A stretch of 64,000 nt of DNA from Alloalcanivorax balearicus MACL04 (GTDB lineage Bacteria; Pseudomonadota; Gammaproteobacteria; Pseudomonadales; Alcanivoracaceae): assembly GCF_025532145.1 (NCBI RefSeq), contig NZ_ARXS01000016.1, positions 44,254 through 108,253 of the forward strand. The letters run 5' to 3'. Of the stretch, positions 60,503-64,000 are shown one piece after another (position 1 is the first letter of the stretch; each line of letters opens with the position of its first letter). The notes under the pieces were generated by a model. It searched no databases. It had not been told where the DNA came from and saw only the letters and a list, made by a program, of their open reading frames with translations. Both the position numbers and the translations under genes were made by a program.

Positions 60503-61477
60503 TTACACCTTCAACGCCACCGCGCCGCTGGTGAGGCGATCCTCCATATCCTGGTGCGCCTGGCCGATCTGTTCGAACGGGTACACGCGTGGCGGCTCCG
60601 GTGTCAGCACGCCGCTTTTCAGGGCCTCGAAGAAGGCGGCGGCGGTGGCGTCCCGCTCTTTCGGGTCACGGGTGTAGTGGCCCCGCATGGGCCGCACCAC
60701 GGTGTTGGAACCGCGCGCCAGCAGCGAGACCGGCATCGGTTCCACCGGGCCGGAGGACTGGCCAAAGTTCACCAAATGTCCCAGCGGTGCCAGGCAGTCC
60801 AAGGACTTGTAAAAGGTGTCCTTGCCGACGGAATCGTAGGCCACCGCCACGCCCTCGCCTTGGGTGATCTCCCGGACCCGCTCGACGATGTCTTCCTGGC
60901 GATAGAGGATCACGTGGTCACAGCCCCGGGCGCGTACCAGCTCCGCTTTCTCCTCACTGCCGACGGTGCCGATCACCGTGGCGCCCATATGGTGTGCCCA
61001 TTGCACCAGCAATTGCCCGACACCTCCGGCGGCGGATTGCACCAGGATGGTCTGGCCGGCCTGTAGCGGGAACACCTGATGCAGCAGGACGTGGGCGGTG
61101 GAGCCGCGCACCATCATCGAGGCGGCGCTGATCTCATCCACCCCATCGGGAATCTTCACCAGGGTATCGGCGCTGATTAGCCGTTCGTCCGCGTAGGCGC
61201 CGTAGTTGCCGGAGACGTACACCACTCGTTCGCCTACCGCGAAGCCTCCCACGCCCTCGCCCACCGCGGTGATCTCACCGGCGGCTTCCAGGCCGGGGAT
61301 GCCGGGTAGCGGCAAGGTTTGATACAGACCGGAGCGCACATAGATGTCGTGGAAATTGACGCCGATGGCGGTCTGTTTGATCCGCACTTCCCCGGGACCG
61401 GGGTCGCCCACGTCCACCTCTTCCACCCGCAACACTTCCGGGCCACCGGTTTCACGCATTACCAAGGCTTTCGCCAT
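60503..61477 (-). CDS. NADPH:quinone oxidoreductase (MDR superfamily)
   Basis: A 324-residue medium-chain dehydrogenase without structural zinc cysteines, of QorA type. It has the N-terminal GroES-like domain (GVNFHDIYVRSGLY) and NADPH-binding SAAGGVGQLLVQWA near residue 150. It reduces quinones with one electron from NADPH in known members. The ATG follows a GGAGAAC site. It stands between REP clusters as a single gene. Confidence 0.92.
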   Translation of the reverse strand: MAKALVMRETGGPEVLRVEEVDVGDPGPGEVRIKQTAIGVNFHDIYVRSGLYQTLPLPGIPGLEAAGEITAVGEGVGGFAVGERVVYVSGNYGAYADERLISADTLVKIPDGVDEISAASMMVRGSTAHVLLHQVFPLQAGQTILVQSAAGGVGQLLVQWAHHMGATVIGTVGSEEKAELVRARGCDHVILYRQEDIVERVREITQGEGVAVAYDSVGKDTFYKSLDCLAPLGHLVNFGQSSGPVEPMPVSLLARGSNTVVRPMRGHYTRDPKERDATAAAFFEALKSGVLTPEPPRVYPFEQIGQAHQDMEDRLTSGAVALKV

Positions 61478-61519
61478 TGTTGTTCTCCCGAGTTCGAAAA
61501 GGGTTTAACGGTACCCGGG

Positions 61520-61686
61520 CTATTCGCTTGCAAGCAAGCTTCCCACAGCAGCCCTGTAGAAAAGCTGTGGGAGACCAGCTTGTTGGCGAATCCCCGACCT
61601 CCGGCGTTAGCGCATTCGCTTGCAAGCAAGTCTCCCACAGCGGCTTCGTAGCATACTCTGTGGGAACCAGCCTGCTGGCGAATGTC
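61520..61686. repeat. REP cluster downstream of the RAYT gene
   Basis: Inverse and direct REP halves at about 61522-61549, 61566-61590, 61616-61640 and 61660-61683. They flank the RAYT gene on its 3' side. Confidence 0.88.
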
Positions 61687-61687
61687 T

Positions 61688-62143
61688 TCATATCCAAACC
61701 GCATCCCAGAGCGAATAATCGCGCACGGAGCGGACCAGACCTGCTCGTAGAGGATTTGCGATGATGTATCTGGCCGCGGCGACGACATCGTCGTCCTTTC
61801 GGAGTGCCCGATCATGGAAGCCCCTTTGCCAAAGGGGCTCTTTTGTCCCCTCCTCAAGGCGCCAATATCTCGTTGCTACTGACTTCGCCTTCTGTACCGT
61901 TCCGGACAGGCCGGCATCACGTCGCAATTGCAGCAACCAGTGCAGATGGTCCGGCATCACCACGAAGCACAGGGTATCGGCATAATCCGAAACAGCCCGC
62001 AATGCTCTTACCGCACAGCGCCCCTGGCCGAGCTGCGCAAAATTAGCGTGTCGGTGATGGCACGTTATTGAAACATGATAAATCCGCCCGGCTTCGCTAT
62101 GGCGGCCTGCCCTTAGGCGATGTGACTGTGCCTTCCCTGGCAT
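61688..62143 (-). CDS. REP-associated tyrosine transposase (RAYT, Y1/HUH family)
   Basis: A 151-residue HUH-type single-strand transposase. The HUH motif is in VVMPDHLHWLLQ, and the catalytic tyrosine in AARYIIANPLRAGLV. WQRGFHDRALR is also characteristic. RAYTs mobilise or maintain REP sequences. This one is flanked by REP clusters on both sides and is the likely driver of the many REPs in the window. No frameshift is visible. Confidence 0.93.
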   Translation of the reverse strand: MPGKAQSHRLRAGRHSEAGRIYHVSITCHHRHANFAQLGQGRCAVRALRAVSDYADTLCFVVMPDHLHWLLQLRRDAGLSGTVQKAKSVATRYWRLEEGTKEPLWQRGFHDRALRKDDDVVAAARYIIANPLRAGLVRSVRDYSLWDAVWI

Positions 62144-62248
62144 GTCGGTGTTCCGGTTCTTGATGGGACTCTGAACTTAGCAGGGTGAGCGTCGGGATAC
62201 GGATACCGGTCGTCGTGGAAAAAACGCCATTGGACGGATAGCAACCCC

Positions 62249-62386
62249 GTTCGCTTGCAGGCAAGCTCCCACAGCGGCCCTGTAGAAAGATTGTGGGAGA
62301 CCAGCCGGGCGGCGCTCCGCTTGCTGGCGAATCTCCCACAGCGGCTTCGTAGCACAAATTGTGGGAGCCAGCCTGCTGGCGAATGG
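62249..62386. repeat. REP cluster upstream of the RAYT gene
   Basis: REP halves at about 62249-62275, 62291-62340 and 62362-62385, including the GGGCGGCGCTCCGCTTG variant also seen near 21030, 22460 and 25100. Confidence 0.88.
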
Positions 62387-62395
62387 TATCGCCCC

Positions 62396-63172
62396 CTACC
62401 CCCGCCACTTCCCTGGTGTTACGCCGAACCTGTCGCGGAAGGCGGCGATGAAGGCGCTGACGTTGTCGTAACCGAGTTCCAGGGCGACGGTGGTCACCGG
62501 GGTGTCGTTGGCCAGCCGCTCCAAGGCGCGCAGCAGCCGCGCCCGTTGCCGCCATCGCTGGAAGCTGAGGCCGGTTTCCTGGGGAAAGCGCCGTGACAGG
62601 GTGCGCGCCGAGAGCCCGGCCCAACACGCCCATTCGCTTTGGTCGCGCCGGTCCGCCGGATCATCCAGCAGGGCGCGGGCCACTTTCAGCAGGCGTGGAT
62701 CGGTGGGCATGGGCAACCCCAACGGCGCTTCCGGCAGCTCGCGAATCTCGGCGGCGATGACCGCCGCCAGCGGATCGCGCCGACGCTCCCAGCTCTCCTG
62801 GTCCCAGCTGGCGGCACGTTTCACCGCTTCCATCAACAGCCCGGAAACCCGCACCGTGCATGGCTCCTCCGGCAGCCCCGCGCACAGATCCTCACGCATC
62901 AGTAGCGCCCAGCCATCGAACCGGCCATGGGGGTCGATACCGTGCTCGCAGCGCGGTGGAATCCAGATCGCGTGAACCGCCGGCACCGCCCACAGGGTGG
63001 CGCCGGTCCGTACGGTCAACAGCCCTTCGATGGCACCGCACAACTGGCCTTCGTCATGACTGTGCACGCCAGCCATGCGCGCCTCGCGTTCGGCGTCCCG
63101 TTTGCTCCAGACACGAGCCACCAGAGGCCCGGGAAAGGCGGGGAAGGAGCCGCTGCCAGAAGTTAAAGCCAT
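62396..63172 (-). CDS. AraC-family regulator with cupin sensing domain
   Basis: A 258-residue regulator. An N-terminal cupin-like domain has HSHDEGQLCG and PPRCEHGIDPHG. The C-terminal AraC double HTH begins about 165: AGLSARTLSRRFPQETGLSFQRWRQRARLL then VALELGYDNVSAFIAAFRDRFGVTPG in pieces. It resembles YeaM/NimR-type regulators that control a divergent transporter. The divergent genes here (63284-63942) are small unknown proteins, so its target may be elsewhere. Confidence 0.9.
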   Translation of the reverse strand: MALTSGSGSFPAFPGPLVARVWSKRDAEREARMAGVHSHDEGQLCGAIEGLLTVRTGATLWAVPAVHAIWIPPRCEHGIDPHGRFDGWALLMREDLCAGLPEEPCTVRVSGLLMEAVKRAASWDQESWERRRDPLAAVIAAEIRELPEAPLGLPMPTDPRLLKVARALLDDPADRRDQSEWACWAGLSARTLSRRFPQETGLSFQRWRQRARLLRALERLANDTPVTTVALELGYDNVSAFIAAFRDRFGVTPGKWRG

Positions 63173-63283
63173 GATGGCGAGTTTCCGTTATTGAATGACC
63201 TCCATACCGTATTTCAGTCATCCGCTTCGCGCTAGTCTGTTTTCACCCCCTTGTTCCCGCCCTTCCATTGAAAGGACCTAACC

Positions 63284-63547
63284 ATGCGAGCCAATGACAT
63301 ACTGCCCGACGAGCAAAGCACCCTGAATCTCGACGGCGTCACCATCCGCAAGGGGTCGGTGGGCGCGTTTCTGGTCAATGCCCGCCTGTGGCTGGACCCG
63401 GCCACGCCGGAGCCGCAACGGCGGGAAGCGGAACGGGATCTGGCGGAATTGCTGCCGGCGCTGGATGCGCTGGGACTGTTCGATATCCTGCAGGTGCGCC
63501 AACCCAGCCTGCGCCAGTGGCTGGATGATCAACGGGAGGGGCGATGA
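63284..63547 (+). CDS. small protein of unknown function
   Basis: An 87-residue, soluble, leucine-rich protein. It begins MRANDILPDEQSTLNLDGV and ends with QPSLRQWLDDQREG; no cysteine, membrane span or known motif is seen. An AAAGGACC site precedes the ATG. It overlaps the next gene by four bases (ATGA), so the two are co-expressed. I do not recognise a family. Confidence 0.75.
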   Translation: MRANDILPDEQSTLNLDGVTIRKGSVGAFLVNARLWLDPATPEPQRREAERDLAELLPALDALGLFDILQVRQPSLRQWLDDQREGR

Positions 63548-63942
63548 TGACGCTGGACGACTTCGAGATTCACGACATCAGCGCCTTTCCGGTGGTGCGT
63601 TTCTTCCCCGAGTCCCTGCCGGAGGGTTACGCGCTGCGCTGGGAGAAAGAGATGGATGCTCTGATTACCCAACCGGAACCGTTCGTGGTGCTGCTGGGTA
63701 ACGCCGAGGTGGCGGAAGAGACTCATGAGGACCGCAAGCGGCGCACGCTGTGGCTCAAGCGCAACCGGGACGCGCTGGCCCGTGCCTGCAAGGGCATGGT
63801 CGGAGTGCAGCCGAACGCCACCAAACGGCTGGTGATGCAAACCCAGAGCGCGGCCCTGGCCGGGCTGTTCAATGTGCCGCTGCGGGTAGTGGCCAGCGTG
63901 GAGGAGGCGGAACGGCTGGGGCGGGTGTTTTTGTCGGAGTAA
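63544..63942 (+). CDS. protein of unknown function, coupled to upstream small gene
   Basis: A 132-residue protein starting MMTLDDFEIHDISAFPVVRF, with a central WEKEMDALITQPEPFVVLL and a C-terminal MQTQSAALAGLFNVPLRVVAS. The alternation of strands and helices is consistent with a small alpha/beta domain, perhaps a SpoIIAA/STAS-like fold. That is only a guess. It overlaps the preceding gene and is followed by a REP at the window end. Confidence 0.75.
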   Translation: MMTLDDFEIHDISAFPVVRFFPESLPEGYALRWEKEMDALITQPEPFVVLLGNAEVAEETHEDRKRRTLWLKRNRDALARACKGMVGVQPNATKRLVMQTQSAALAGLFNVPLRVVASVEEAERLGRVFLSE

Positions 63943-63977
63943 GGGGCACTGCTCGAATCGCCTTTTCGACGTTGGGA

Positions 63978-64000
63978 CATTCGCTTGCGAGCAAGTCTCC
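63978..64000. repeat. REP half at the window edge
   Basis: The inverse REP core (ATTCGCTTGCGAGCAAGTCT) runs into the end of the window. Confidence 0.8.

Noticed and set aside
62097..62633. 178-codon minus-strand frame overlapping the AraC gene end
   Set aside because: It spans a REP cluster and is out of frame with the well-supported AraC HTH.
1..64000. tRNA, rRNA or tmRNA genes
   Set aside because: I saw no cloverleaf-like tRNA with conserved GTTCGA-type arm in proper context, and no rRNA sequence.

Overview
The window is high-GC gammaproteobacterial DNA with dense REP-type repeats and a RAYT transposase. Gene content suits a marine, hydrocarbon-degrading lineage such as Alcanivorax/Alloalcanivorax. 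That assignment is inferred from gene content and style; no rRNA or tRNA gene is present to test it.

Almost everything from about 49.9 kb back to position 1 lies on the minus strand and forms a large surface-polysaccharide (O-antigen/capsule) locus. It starts with an rfaH antiterminator (49341-49865), followed by a perfect ops element (49231-49242). Next come three toxin-antitoxin (TA) modules (parDE, abiE, relBE-type) and an MBL/beta-CASP RNase gene. An AT-rich assembly cluster follows (33.4-44.4 kb): O-acetyltransferase, two sulfotransferases, two glycosyltransferases, Wzy, initiating sugar transferase, DegT aminotransferase, Wzx and Ugd. Housekeeping sugar-nucleotide genes come next (galU, a degenerate Ugd-like pseudoenzyme, pgi, a phosphomannomutase), then an intact IS256 element with an 8-bp target duplication, and an O-antigen ligase.

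From 20.2 to 25.1 kb lies a TA graveyard: higBA, a NadS/RelE pair, a RelE/ParE-RHH pair and a damaged vapBC. These are separated by three extra partial copies of the 3' end of the ligase gene. Remnants of an AAA-4 regulator, an IS3 element, a vapB gene and a DegT gene are also there.

From 13.8 to 20.2 kb, on the plus strand, lies a catabolic unit: acyl-CoA ligase, Ltp2-like thiolase-fold aldolase, DUF35 protein and a complete TRAP transporter. From 13.5 kb to 1 more polysaccharide genes follow: galE, a PglD-like acetyltransferase, ydcF, a WbpM/PglF-type dehydratase, a MocR/MFS pair, phosphomannomutase, gmd, rmd and two glycosyltransferases (GDP-D-rhamnose route).

From 50.5 to 58.6 kb are cysC (APS kinase), an SLC13-type permease and the export apparatus wzi-wza-wzb-wzc. 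Standalone APS kinase, an anion permease and two sulfotransferases together suggest a sulfated surface glycan. The right end holds ordinary genes (DUF1330, YigZ, quinone oxidoreductase, RAYT, AraC regulator, two unknown small proteins) separated by REPs.

The most unusual feature is that TA cassettes sit between direct duplications of the end of a neighbouring gene. It is seen twice: at the 3' end of the ligase gene and at the 5' end of the MBL-fold gene. Other points are a possible CsrA/Rsm-sponge RNA at about 10.4-10.66 kb, a CRP/Vfr-like palindrome upstream of the dehydratase gene, and key-residue losses in the Ugd-like and PglD-like proteins.
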